NCBI RefSeq assembly: GCF_002233755.1
Contig: NZ_NIFO01000030.1
Location: 1-42,831, forward strand
Origin: Acinetobacter piscicola
Lineage (GTDB): Bacteria; Pseudomonadota; Gammaproteobacteria; Pseudomonadales; Moraxellaceae
DNA length: 42,831 nt
Direction: 5' to 3'
Part shown: piece by piece, positions 16,228 to 24,656 of the stretch
How the letters are laid out: each line of letters begins with the position of its first letter
Position numbering within the stretch: the first letter of the stretch is position 1
Program-made: the position numbers and the translations under genes
The notes under the pieces: model-generated
The model's database searches: none
Told to the model about the DNA's origin: nothing
What the model saw: the letters and a program-made list of their open reading frames with translations, nothing else

Positions 16228-16260
16228 AAAGGTGAGCATAAGTACTCACCTTTTAGATTT
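16228..16260. terminator. Bidirectional terminator between the AraC and NhaC genes
   Basis: A perfect 10-bp stem AAAAGGTGAG/CTCACCTTTT (16228-16237, 16246-16255) with an 8-base loop has T-rich sequence on the exit side in both directions. It serves two convergent genes. Confidence 0.9.
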
Positions 16261-16294
16261 ATCTCAAATCTTTAATTTGTTAAAGTTTTAGTGA

Positions 16295-17635
16295 TCAAAG
16301 TAATGCATGATTTTTTAATTTAGGGTATCTAAATACAATTGCCAGTACTGCAAAAATAGCCAACACCCAACAATAATAAATAGAACTGATCAGTTCTATA
16401 GGGGATAATTTTGCAATCGAGCAAGCCAAGAGTAGTTGAGCACCGTAAGGAATAATGCCTTGTACCACACATGAAAAGATGTCCATAAATGCAGCAGCAC
16501 GTTTTGGGTCTACATCATATTCTTTGGCAACTTCTCTCGCCATATCGCCTGATAAAATAATCGCAACGGTATTATTGGCAACAAAGATATTGGAAAATAC
16601 CACCAAGAAACTAATCCCAATTTCACCGGCACGTTGTTTCCCGACTTTAAATAAGCGTGTGACGCTATAGATACGTTGAATCAACCATTCTAACCCACCT
16701 TCTTTTTGCATGATCGCAGAAAGACCGCCCAACAGCATAGACAATAATGCGACCTCAAACATGCCTTCAAAACCTGAATAAATTGCATTATTCAGTTTTA
16801 AAAAATCGAAGTGAGGTGTTTCAATGAGTCCTATTAAGCCTGAAAAGACAACACCTATGCTCAGTACAGCTAAGACATGCAATCGGCTAAAGGCTAGAAA
16901 AAATACCGCAAGATAAGGCAGAATCAGCCAAAAATTATAGTCTTTATATTCGATGGATTGTGAATCATGATTGGTCAATATATAGATTAAAATCGTTATG
17001 ATTGCAGCAGGTAGCGCAATCCAGACATTGACTCGAAATTTATCTCTTAATTCCACATTTAAGCTGCGTGTCGCGGCAATGGTGGTGTCTGAAATCATCG
17101 ATAAGTTATCACCAAACATTGCACCACTGACTACTGCACCTACTGCATAAACAGCTTGGATATCTGTTGCTTGAGAAAAACCAAAGGCGATTGGCGCACA
17201 AGCCGCGATAGTTCCCATTGAAGTCCCCATAGCTGTTGCGACAAATGCTGAGATCACAAACAGCATTGGCAGTACAAACTCAGGTGGAATGATCGATAGG
17301 CCAAATTGCACGGTTGCATCGACACTCCCTATGGCATTGGATACACTGGCAAATGCACCTGCGAGCATGAAGACCATAAACATCAGAATGAGGTTGGGAT
17401 GGCTCGCACCTTGGAGGAATTCTTCAATCGCCGTATTTAATTTCCCGCGGTAGAGTAAGATTGCCAAAATAATGGCAGGCAAAGCAGCGATAGGCGCTTT
17501 GATTTGATAAAATGCAAATTCAGTTCCAATGAGTGTGTGATAGATACCACTGCCTAAAAAGATGGCTAAAAATACAATAAGTGGTAATAGCGCAAGCCCA
17601 CGAGCTTGCACTTTACTGTGTGGGAGAGTGGTCAT
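16295..17635 (-). CDS. NhaC family Na+/H+ antiporter
   Basis: A 446-aa inner-membrane protein with about eleven to twelve hydrophobic segments. GAMFGDNLSMISDTTIAATRS in the middle is the hallmark of the NhaC family (PF03553), and FVANNTVAIILSGDMAREVAKEY in the second half is the matching inverted-repeat element. Such antiporters exchange external H+ for internal Na+ or, in some members, carry carboxylates or amino acids (malate/lactate relatives), so the substrate is not fixed by sequence. It is a single gene, convergent with the AraC regulator and with no partner on its own strand. Confidence 0.87.
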   Translation of the reverse strand: MTTLPHSKVQARGLALLPLIVFLAIFLGSGIYHTLIGTEFAFYQIKAPIAALPAIILAILLYRGKLNTAIEEFLQGASHPNLILMFMVFMLAGAFASVSNAIGSVDATVQFGLSIIPPEFVLPMLFVISAFVATAMGTSMGTIAACAPIAFGFSQATDIQAVYAVGAVVSGAMFGDNLSMISDTTIAATRSLNVELRDKFRVNVWIALPAAIITILIYILTNHDSQSIEYKDYNFWLILPYLAVFFLAFSRLHVLAVLSIGVVFSGLIGLIETPHFDFLKLNNAIYSGFEGMFEVALLSMLLGGLSAIMQKEGGLEWLIQRIYSVTRLFKVGKQRAGEIGISFLVVFSNIFVANNTVAIILSGDMAREVAKEYDVDPKRAAAFMDIFSCVVQGIIPYGAQLLLACSIAKLSPIELISSIYYCWVLAIFAVLAIVFRYPKLKNHALL

Positions 17636-17995
17636 AACATATGAATAAAAGAGATAAGCCCGTATAGTATAAACAGCTTTTGCTATTTCATTAAAATTAA
17701 AATCAGACGATTTTGTATCTCATTATTGTGATATTTGAATGATTTAATTTATGTTTATTAAATTATTTATAAATTTGAAAAAAGCAAAAATTAGGTAGCT
17801 TTGATCATTGTCCAAAATTTTAAAATAGCGCTAAATGTAGCACATAGGTTGTTCGTTATTTTGTATAAATATGAGATAACATTGTGCTACTGAGTTACTC
17901 TGTTCAATGAGTAAAAAATAGCGTTACAATGTAATGTCTTGTATTTTTACAAAACAAACTCCTCAAGTTTAACAATCCAAGGAATGTACAACCCT
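17636..17995. other. Gap between nhaC-like gene and trpA
   Basis: These 360 bases separate divergent genes and should hold both promoters. The sequence is very AT-rich in its middle part. I see no coding frame, no Trp-rich leader peptide and no attenuator-type paired hairpins ahead of trpA, so classical attenuation is not supported. Confidence 0.5.
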
Positions 17996-18799
17996 ATGTC
18001 ACGTTTAGCCACTCGATTTGCACAGCTTAAATCTCAACAGCGTAAAGCATTGGTTTCTTATGTTATGGCGGGTGATCCTCAACCACATGTAACGGTTCCT
18101 TTGTTACATCAAATGGTTGAAGCGGGCGTAGACGTACTTGAGCTTGGATTGCCATTTTCAGATCCAATGGCAGATGGTCCAGTGATTGCATTGGCTGCTG
18201 AACGTGCTTTAGCAGCGGGTACCAATACCTTAGATGCTTTGAATATGGTCAAAGAATTTCGTCAAAAAGACACCTCAACACCTGTTGTTTTGATGGGTTA
18301 TTTAAACCCTGTAGAAGTGATTGGTTATGAAAAATTCGTGGCTTATGCGAATGAGTGTGGTGTCGATGGTTTACTTTTGGTGGATTTACCGCCTGAAGAA
18401 GCCAAAGATTTGGACGAAGTATTGAAGAAATATGATATGGATCAAATCTTCCTACTTGCACCAACATCTACAGATGAACGAATTCAACATGTGGTAAAAC
18501 AAGCCAGTGGCTTTATTTACTATGTGTCACTTAAAGGTGTGACTGGTGCTGCAACTTTAGATACCACTGAAGTCGCAACACGTATTCAAAAAATCAAATC
18601 ATTTACAGAGATTCCTGTTGGTGTAGGTTTTGGTATTAGCGATGCAAGTTCTGCAAAAGCTGTCGGGCAGGTTGCAGATGCTGTGATTGTCGGAAGTGCA
18701 TTTGTAAAACCTTTTGCAAACTTAGCACCAGAACAAGCCGTGGAAGCAGCGGTGAATAAAGTCAAGGAGCTTCGAGCAGCGCTCGATGAGTTAGTATGA
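17996..18799 (+). CDS. trpA: Tryptophan synthase alpha chain
   Basis: TrpA cleaves indole-3-glycerol phosphate to indole and glyceraldehyde-3-phosphate, and passes indole to TrpB. The 267-aa protein has LELGLPFSDPMADGPVI with the catalytic pair Glu49 and Asp60, FLLAPTSTDERI, the mobile loop YYVSLKGVTGAA, and VGVGFGI/VIVGSAFV phosphate-binding turns. The start is the ATG of MSRLATRF, with AAGGA about 12 bases upstream; earlier in-frame starts (17939, 17984) would add a tail not usual in the family. There is no trpB upstream; in Acinetobacter trpF-trpB are, to my knowledge, at another locus. The stop overlaps the accD start (ATGA), so expression is tied to fatty acid synthesis and folate genes. 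Confidence 0.96.
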   Translation: MSRLATRFAQLKSQQRKALVSYVMAGDPQPHVTVPLLHQMVEAGVDVLELGLPFSDPMADGPVIALAAERALAAGTNTLDALNMVKEFRQKDTSTPVVLMGYLNPVEVIGYEKFVAYANECGVDGLLLVDLPPEEAKDLDEVLKKYDMDQIFLLAPTSTDERIQHVVKQASGFIYYVSLKGVTGAATLDTTEVATRIQKIKSFTEIPVGVGFGISDASSAKAVGQVADAVIVGSAFVKPFANLAPEQAVEAAVNKVKELRAALDELV

Positions 18800-19692
18800 A
18801 TCAAGACGTAAAATCAGGGAAAATTCTCAGTCCTATTACCCCGTGGACAGATCGTTCGATTCCAGGCATTCATATGCCAAATCAGCAACAAACACTCAAA
18901 GCGACATTTACAGAACCGACCATTGAGTGCCCTGAGTGTCATGCTTTGGTGACTCGTACAGCAATGTCTTTCAATGCTTATGTTTGCCCATCATGCGATG
19001 AACATTTGAAAATGAAGGCACGAGATCGTTTAAATTGGTTCTTCGACAATGTTACAGCGGAACTTGGTCAAGAGTTTGCTGCAAAAGACCCGCTACATTT
19101 TGTAGATAGCAAACCTTATCCTGAACGTATGAAAGAAGCACAGGATAAGACTGGTGAAACTGAAGCATTAGTCGTTATGCAAGGTCAGTTAAAAAATATC
19201 TCATTGGTTGCTTGTGCATTTGAATTTGACTTTATGGGCGGCTCAATGGGTACTGTGGTTGGGGATCGTTTTGTGCAAGCTGCTGAAAAAGCCATTGCAA
19301 CTCAACAACCTTTGATCTGTTTTGCAGCTTCGGGCGGCGCGCGTATGCAAGAAGGCATGTTGTCTTTGATGCAAATGGCACGTACTTCAGCAGCCATTCA
19401 AAAAATGAAAGATGCGCATTTACCTTATATCGTTGTATTAACACATCCAGTTTATGGTGGCGTAACGGCATCATTGGCAATGTTAGGTGATGTACATATC
19501 GCAGAACCCAAAGCGATGATTGGTTTTGCGGGTAAGCGTGTGATTGAACAAACTGTTCGTGAGAAATTAGAAGAGCCATTCCAACGTGCAGAATTCTTGC
19601 TTGATCATGGTGTAATCGATCAAATTGTTCATCGTCATGCATTACGTGATACTGTATATCGAATAGTGGCGAAACTGATGAATTTGTCTTGA
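18796..19692 (+). CDS. accD: Acetyl-CoA carboxylase carboxyltransferase subunit beta
   Basis: AccD, with AccA, moves the carboxyl group from biotin on AccB to acetyl-CoA, giving malonyl-CoA. The 298-aa protein has the N-terminal four-cysteine zinc finger (Cys45, Cys48, Cys64, Cys67: CPEC...CPSC) and a crotonase-like carboxyltransferase core with GGSMGTVVGDRF, ASGGARMQEGMLSLMQMARTS and HPVYGGVTASLAMLGDV. It begins within the trpA stop (ATGA) and ends within the folC start (TTGA), so all three are likely coupled. Its N-terminus is slightly extended before the zinc finger compared with the shortest homologues. Confidence 0.97.
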   Translation: MNQDVKSGKILSPITPWTDRSIPGIHMPNQQQTLKATFTEPTIECPECHALVTRTAMSFNAYVCPSCDEHLKMKARDRLNWFFDNVTAELGQEFAAKDPLHFVDSKPYPERMKEAQDKTGETEALVVMQGQLKNISLVACAFEFDFMGGSMGTVVGDRFVQAAEKAIATQQPLICFAASGGARMQEGMLSLMQMARTSAAIQKMKDAHLPYIVVLTHPVYGGVTASLAMLGDVHIAEPKAMIGFAGKRVIEQTVREKLEEPFQRAEFLLDHGVIDQIVHRHALRDTVYRIVAKLMNLS

Positions 19693-20978
19693 ACAATACA
19701 GCACCTTTAAATACAGATGATTTACAAACATGGCTCGATTATTGGAGCCATGTTCACGTTACAGGAATTGATTTAGGCTTAGAACGCGTCATTCCTGTCG
19801 CGGAAGCACTTGGTGTAATGAAACCAAATGCTAAAGTTTTGACTGTCGCAGGAACCAATGGCAAGGGTTCAACAACGACAACACTTGCTGCAATTTTGAA
19901 TGCGCAGGGTTTAAATGTTGGTTTGTATCAGTCACCACATATTTATCGTTTTAATGAGCGGGTCAAACTTGCTGGGCAAGAGGTGAGTGACCAAACGCTG
20001 ATTGATGCTTTTGTACAAGTTGATCAAGCTCGCCGTGAATGTAATTTAACTTTATCTTTTTTTGAAGCTACGACACTGGCTGCATTTGTTATTTTTAAAC
20101 AAAAAAAATGTGATGTATGGGTACTTGAAGTTGGTTTAGGTGGTCGTTTGGATGTAGTCAATGTGATTGATCCTGATGTTGCTGTAATTACCAATATTGG
20201 CTTAGACCATACCGACTGGCTTGGTGATAGCATTGAAAAGATTGCTTTTGAAAAAGCAGGCATTATTCGTCCAAATATTCCAGTGGTTTTTGCAGGTCAT
20301 CAAGACATACCACAAGCCATTCAAAATAAAGTAGAGCAATGCCAAGCCCAACTTTATGCAGTGAATCGAGATTATTTTTATGCTGCTTCAAATGAAGATG
20401 AACAATCATGGGATTTTGCCAGTTCAGGTACAACGCTAAAACTTCCAGTGGGTACTTTGGCACTAGAAAATATTTCGACCGCGGTGGCAGCGATTTTAGT
20501 GAGTGGTTTAAACATTTCACAAGAAGCAATTGCACGTGGAATTGAAACGGCTCAGTTACAAGGTCGTTTTGAAATTAGAAAAATTAAAGACAAAACCGTC
20601 ATTTTTGATGCAGGACATAATCCGCATGGTGTAGATTTTTTGTTAAATCAATTGCGAAAATTCTTAGAATACAATAAACAGTACACAGAAGTTGTTTCAA
20701 TTTTTTCAATGCTGTCTGACAAGGATATAAATTCTGTGGTCAAGTTATTGAAAAATACTGTGTTAAAGTGGAAAATTGCACCATTAACTGTGCCTCGTGC
20801 AGCATCAATGGAACAATTACAAACAGCATTGCAGGGTGAAACAGTCGAACAATTCAATTGTGTACAAGCAGCATTTCAATCAGCGCTTGCAGATACAGAA
20901 AATAATCAGCTGATTTTGGTGTGCGGTTCGTTCCATACCTTAGAAGCGGTCTGGGAGTATTTAGAAGAATGTCAATGA
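19689..20978 (+). CDS. folC: Bifunctional folylpolyglutamate / dihydrofolate synthase
   Basis: FolC adds glutamate to dihydropteroate (making dihydrofolate) and extends the glutamate tail of tetrahydrofolates. The 429-aa protein has the Mur-ligase ATP loop GTNGKGST (55-62), the family sequence GLYQSPHIYRFNERVKL, VWVLEVGLGGRLDVVNVIDPD, ITNIGLDHTDWLG with metal-binding residues, and FDAGHNPHG in the C-terminal domain. Translation starts at TTG 19689, overlapping the accD stop in TTGA; homologues also start near this point and no ATG fits better. The rare start and overlap suggest it depends on re-initiation after accD. accD-folC-SPOR order is common in gammaproteobacteria. Confidence 0.95.
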   Translation: MNNTAPLNTDDLQTWLDYWSHVHVTGIDLGLERVIPVAEALGVMKPNAKVLTVAGTNGKGSTTTTLAAILNAQGLNVGLYQSPHIYRFNERVKLAGQEVSDQTLIDAFVQVDQARRECNLTLSFFEATTLAAFVIFKQKKCDVWVLEVGLGGRLDVVNVIDPDVAVITNIGLDHTDWLGDSIEKIAFEKAGIIRPNIPVVFAGHQDIPQAIQNKVEQCQAQLYAVNRDYFYAASNEDEQSWDFASSGTTLKLPVGTLALENISTAVAAILVSGLNISQEAIARGIETAQLQGRFEIRKIKDKTVIFDAGHNPHGVDFLLNQLRKFLEYNKQYTEVVSIFSMLSDKDINSVVKLLKNTVLKWKIAPLTVPRAASMEQLQTALQGETVEQFNCVQAAFQSALADTENNQLILVCGSFHTLEAVWEYLEECQ

Positions 20979-22030
20979 ATAACAAACAACGCTGGATGGG
21001 TGCTGTTGTTTTATTAAGTGGTGGTGTTTTATTAGCGGCATTGCTTCTAAAAGGTAAAGAAGAAATTCACCAAAATCAGGTACAGCAGCAACCTGCTGAA
21101 CATGTTCAGCAAAATCAAAACACTCCTGCTGGCGAAGCTGTTCAATTACAACCATTAACGGTTGATGTTGCGACAGAAAAACGTTTACTTGAAGAACAGA
21201 AACGTGCGCGTGAAAAAGCGGTCGCAGAGCAAGAAGCAAAAGCAGCTGAATTTTTACGAATGCAGCAACAAGCGGAAGCAGATGCTGCTCGTAAAGCGGC
21301 AGAAGAATATGCTGCCATGAATGCAAGACGTGGTGCTGCTGCGCAAGAAGGCACAGATATTCCACCTGAGTTGGTTCAAGATGAAAAAGCCAAAGCTCAA
21401 CAAAAAGCAGCTGAACAGAAGCAACTTGAACAACAAAATGCACAATTAAAGCAAAAAACAGATGCTGAAAAGAAGTTAGCTGAGCAGAAGCGTCAAGCTA
21501 CTGCAGATGCAGTGAAGAAAGCCGAAGAAGATAAGAAACGTCAATTAGAGGCAGAGAAAAAAGTAGAAGCAGAAAAGAAAGCAGCTGATGAGAAAAAACG
21601 TAAGCTAGAAGAACAGCGTAAATTAGAGGAACAACGTAAGGCTGAAGTAGAGAAAAAGATAGCTGCCGATAAAAAGATAGAGGCTGAGCAAAAAGCTGAA
21701 GCAGAGAAAAAACGTAAAGCGCAAGAAGATGCGAAGAAAAAAGCAGAAGCCGAAAAAGCACGTGATCTATTGGAAAATGGTGATAAGCAATGGATGGTAC
21801 AAGTTGCACTTGCTGCCAATGAAGCCAATGCCGATGCCGTCGCTGCAAAACTGCGTGCAAAAGGTTATAAAGTCACGAAAAGCCCAACATCTAAGGGTGT
21901 ACGTATTATGGTTGGGCCTTCTAAAGATCGTGAAACAGCGGATTCTGCTCGTAAGAAAATCAACTCAGATGCAAGTTTGGGTATGAAGTCTGCTTGGGTG
22001 ATCGAATGGGTACCTTTAGATCGTCGTTAA
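20975..22030 (+). CDS. SPOR domain membrane protein (DedD/FtsN-like)
   Basis: A 351-aa bitopic inner-membrane protein. Residues 1-7 are cytoplasmic, 8-25 form one membrane helix (GAVVLLSGGVLLAALLL), 30-265 is a long periplasmic stretch rich in Lys, Glu, Ala and Gln that would form an extended coiled coil, and 270-350 is a SPOR domain (WMVQVALAANEANADAVAAKLR... VRIMVGPSKDRETA). SPOR domains bind denuded septal peptidoglycan, so a role at the division site is likely. The place after folC is that of dedD, though cvpA and purF do not follow here. The ATG at 20975 overlaps the folC stop (ATGA); another ATG is six bases upstream. Low-complexity coding makes long antisense frames that are not genes. 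Confidence 0.85.
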   Translation: MNNKQRWMGAVVLLSGGVLLAALLLKGKEEIHQNQVQQQPAEHVQQNQNTPAGEAVQLQPLTVDVATEKRLLEEQKRAREKAVAEQEAKAAEFLRMQQQAEADAARKAAEEYAAMNARRGAAAQEGTDIPPELVQDEKAKAQQKAAEQKQLEQQNAQLKQKTDAEKKLAEQKRQATADAVKKAEEDKKRQLEAEKKVEAEKKAADEKKRKLEEQRKLEEQRKAEVEKKIAADKKIEAEQKAEAEKKRKAQEDAKKKAEAEKARDLLENGDKQWMVQVALAANEANADAVAAKLRAKGYKVTKSPTSKGVRIMVGPSKDRETADSARKKINSDASLGMKSAWVIEWVPLDRR

Positions 22031-22052
22031 TAATGATGAATAAATAGATACT

Positions 22053-22649
22053 TTAAGATGGATTCGCGAGTTGCTCACGAATCCATTTTACATTTTCAGG
22101 GGTAAATAATTTTTCAATATTTACCCAAATTGGATGAAAACCATAACCACCGTGTTTCATCTCATTTAAAGCATCATCAATTGACCAATTTTCAAAAATG
22201 ATTCGGTACATTGCAACACTTGCCCCAGTACGATCCGAACCGTGATAGCAATGGATGAGTACCTTTTGCTTTTTTTGTTCAGCAGCCTGAATGGTCTGCA
22301 TCACCATTAACAAATCATTTCGATTGATGGCCCAAGTATTGATGGGGACATGTACCAATTTAAAAGATTGCTTCGCCAGTACAGATTGATCTTTATCTCG
22401 ACTTCTTAAATTAATCACGATATCAATACGATTTTTCTCAAGCTCTGTTATGACTTCAGCACTGGGTTGTTCGCTACGATATACTGTCTGACTAATTTGA
22501 TAGAAATTATGTTGTTTATTGACAAGTTTTCCCCATTGCTGAGGGCGTTCATTTTCAGCAATGGTCGGTGTGGTCATACACCCAGTCAGTTGTAAACTGA
22601 TTGCCAATAAAATGGAACAACTTAAATACTTAGATTTCATCATGATCAT
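22053..22649 (-). CDS. Lipoprotein with a dual-specificity/tyrosine phosphatase motif
   Basis: The 198-aa protein starts with a lipoprotein signal (LQLTGC, lipidated Cys24) and so sits in the periplasmic face of a membrane. The mature part is a cysteine phosphatase: VYRSEQPSAEVITEL, IDIVINLRSRDKD and the P-loop HCYHGSDRTG, with catalytic Cys134 and Arg140 in C-x5-R. It could dephosphorylate tyrosine, inositol-phosphate or another periplasmic phosphoester; the substrate is unknown. Its first bases overlap the stop of the MBL-fold gene (ATGA at 22646-22649), so the two are translated as a coupled pair. Other ATGs at 22643 and 22640 are possible starts with no effect on the lipobox. Confidence 0.82.
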   Translation of the reverse strand: MIMMKSKYLSCSILLAISLQLTGCMTTPTIAENERPQQWGKLVNKQHNFYQISQTVYRSEQPSAEVITELEKNRIDIVINLRSRDKDQSVLAKQSFKLVHVPINTWAINRNDLLMVMQTIQAAEQKKQKVLIHCYHGSDRTGASVAMYRIIFENWSIDDALNEMKHGGYGFHPIWVNIEKLFTPENVKWIREQLANPS

Positions 22650-23461
22650 TGTAAAATATATCGCTCTAATTCAAGGGGATCGTGTGCACAGATGATTTCG
22701 ATTTTAGGCTCATTTTGTGCGAGATGCTGTAATTGTGATAGCGTTTTTAAACGAAGCATATTGTTATCTGCTAATAAATATTCAATTTTATCGAGTGCTC
22801 TTAATTTATTTTTAGGATTTAACTCTAGATGATTGAAATAGGCATCACCACAAAACAATAACCATCCATCTTGTTGTTTAATTGCAATTCCACAATGCCC
22901 TGCGGTATGTCCTACTAAGGGAATCAACAAAATTTCATCATTAAAAATACTAAAGCCTTGTACTTTATGGAAGTTAAACCATGCTTCACCATTTTTAGGC
23001 TCAAGAAAATTCCAGTAACGATGATTTTTAAATTGTTGCGGTCGGTATCGTAATTTATTCATTACGAATAGTTTTTGTGCAGCGTTAAATTCACTGGATA
23101 AGATGTGAATGGTTGCATGTGGAAAGTCCGAAATACCACCTGCATGGTCTAGGTCTAAATGACTGACTAAAATATGCTTAACATCTGAGGGCTTAAAGCC
23201 CAACTGTTGAATCTGCGAAATAGCTGTGAGATTAAAATCAGATTGAATCGCACTTATTTTTGAAAAAGCTTTACCTAAACGAGTTTGTGGATGTAGGTAG
23301 TCTTGCATACCAAATCCAGTATCGATTAGAACTAAACCTTGATCAGTTTCCACCAGTAAACAGTGGCAAACCATTTTGGCGTATAAGCCTTTTTGTCCAT
23401 ATAGCGGCGCACAAATGGGGCACATGGTTCCACAATGAAGATGATGTACGTTGTAAATCAT
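22646..23461 (-). CDS. MBL-fold metallohydrolase
   Basis: The 271-aa cytoplasmic protein has the metallo-beta-lactamase fold: TDQGLVLIDTGFG, the metal motif SHLDLDHAGG (His101, Asp103, Asp105, His106), LVGHTAGHCGI, LFCGDAYF and a final CAHDP. This is the ligand set of a dinuclear zinc hydrolase. Resemblance to lactonases such as AiiA is limited to these motifs, and the first metal half-site reads HLDLDH rather than HxHxDH, so the substrate is not assigned. An early Cys cluster (HCGTMCPIC) is unusual and may bind metal or be redox-active. It is coupled to the phosphatase lipoprotein downstream. Its upstream side now faces an inserted IS982-type element. Confidence 0.83.
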   Translation of the reverse strand: MIYNVHHLHCGTMCPICAPLYGQKGLYAKMVCHCLLVETDQGLVLIDTGFGMQDYLHPQTRLGKAFSKISAIQSDFNLTAISQIQQLGFKPSDVKHILVSHLDLDHAGGISDFPHATIHILSSEFNAAQKLFVMNKLRYRPQQFKNHRYWNFLEPKNGEAWFNFHKVQGFSIFNDEILLIPLVGHTAGHCGIAIKQQDGWLLFCGDAYFNHLELNPKNKLRALDKIEYLLADNNMLRLKTLSQLQHLAQNEPKIEIICAHDPLELERYILQ

Positions 23462-23620
23462 AATTTAAGCATTTGTTTTTAGGATTGTTATTTCGTTTAT
23501 AAACTGAAATGGGAAAAATACCAATCTAAAAATGATGTAATGTGTTAGTCGATAACAATATTTCAACAGCAAATATTTCTTGTTTAAAGTTGTCGGATAA
23601 AGCATATTTTGAAAGTAATT

Positions 23621-23628
23621 TGAAATTA
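23621..23628. repeat. Target-site duplication, left copy (TGAAATTA)
   Basis: Eight bases directly left of the IS end, repeated at 24623-24630 directly right of the other end. A ninth base would match if the boundary were shifted by one. Confidence 0.85.
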
Positions 23629-24622
23629 ACCTGAGTTCGATGAAATAAGCTTAATTTGTAATCATGTTTTTGAAAGTAGGTTTATTGGGATTTAAACAAT
23701 AAGCCACGACTGCCGCCATGATATTCACCATAAAATTATTGACTGAACGGTGACGCGAATGTTCAACTTGATGTAAATTCTTCAATTGATCATTCACCGT
23801 CTCAATCAAACCTCGTCGGGATAATAACTCTTTTTCATGTAATGTTTTTGGTTGTGCATGCTTCATATTCTTACGCGAGGGTGTTAATAATTTTAACCCT
23901 CTAGCGGCTAAAGCCTCTGCTTTTGCTTTACTCAGATAGCCTTTATCACCAAGTAATATTCCCTTTAACTCTAAAGTAAGTGCTTCAATGACTGCTACAT
24001 CATGGACATTGCCTGATGTAACTTTTAAGTTAATGATTTTACCTAAACTATTGATCACAATATGCAATTTAAATCCATAAAACCACCCTGTACTACTTTT
24101 CCCACGGTTTGCTAAGTCTTTAAATACATGGTGTCTTTTAATTCTGAGATTATGACAAACCACTAATTTAGTTGAATCGATAATACTAACACCTGTGTCT
24201 GTTCCTTTGACTTGATGAAAGAAACAGCTTAATGCTTGTAAACAACGAGGCATAATTTCAATAAAACGGTTATAGCTAAGAAGTTTAGGGAAAGCTGATT
24301 TCCAGAAAGGAACGACCATGTAACAATAAAAATATTTAAAGAATCTATAACCCCTTGCGAGTAATAACTCTCATGAAATAAGATCACAATTGTCATGACT
24401 TCAGATAGGCTTAAAGCTGATTTTTGTGTTGATTGATTCTGATCAGAAATCAGGGATTTCTCTAAAGATTCATTAAATATTTTGCAAAAATCATCCAAAA
24501 TACAAAATAATTCGGTAATATGATCCATAGAAAAGCCTTGTGTTGTAATGTTTTGTCTTGAGAACCAATACGTTACAAACACTAAGGCTTTTTTCTACTC
24601 TTTTTTTATATCGAACTCAGGT
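23629..24622 (-). mobile_element. IS982-family insertion sequence, 994 bp
   Basis: The ends are perfect 13-bp inverted repeats (ACCTGAGTTCGAT at 23629-23641 and its complement at 24610-24622), flanked by an 8-bp direct repeat. Size and transposase type fit IS982. The intact ends and duplication mean insertion is fairly recent, while the transposase frame is broken. It sits in the gap between the divergent MBL-fold gene and the DUF695 gene, its right end only 34 bases from the DUF695 start, so it has displaced that gene's original upstream region. Confidence 0.9.
23651..24582 (-). pseudogene. IS982-type transposase, frameshifted
   Basis: Two frames together make one transposase. The first (24582 down to about 24350) begins MDHITELFCILDDFCKIF and reaches SEVMTIVILFHESYYSQG. 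The second continues YRFFKYFYCYM, then KSAFPKLLSYNRFIEIMPRC to the C-terminus. Catalytic acidic residues are present in the second part: IIDSTKLVVC (Asp), LLGDKGYLSK (Asp) and RRGLIETVNDQLKN (Glu), a DDE set. The switch needs a one-base shift near 24349-24357, at a CCCC run. IS982 elements usually use a single frame and no good slippery heptamer is seen, so an indel mutation is more likely than programmed frameshifting. A sequencing error in the homopolymer is also possible. Confidence 0.85.
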
Positions 24623-24630
24623 TGAAATTA
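24623..24630. repeat. Target-site duplication, right copy (TGAAATTA)
   Basis: Matches 23621-23628 exactly and abuts the right inverted repeat of the IS. Confidence 0.85.
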
Positions 24631-24656
24631 GTAATTTTTTATAAAAATGGTGGAAA

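Noticed and set aside
17636..17995. Tryptophan attenuator ahead of trpA
   Set aside because: No leader peptide with Trp codons and no alternative hairpins with a U-run are visible.
19232..19696. 154-codon frame on the minus strand across accD
   Set aside because: It is antisense to accD, has no family features, and its His/Gln/Leu-rich product is what reading such a gene backwards gives.
20961..21860. Several long minus-strand frames across the SPOR gene
   Set aside because: They result from the low-complexity Lys/Glu/Ala/Gln coding of the real gene read on the other strand; products are Leu/Ser/Phe-rich without any domain.
24349..24357. Programmed ribosomal frameshift in the IS transposase
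   Set aside because: No canonical slippery heptamer or downstream structure is seen, and IS982 transposases normally use one frame; an indel or read error in the homopolymer is simpler.
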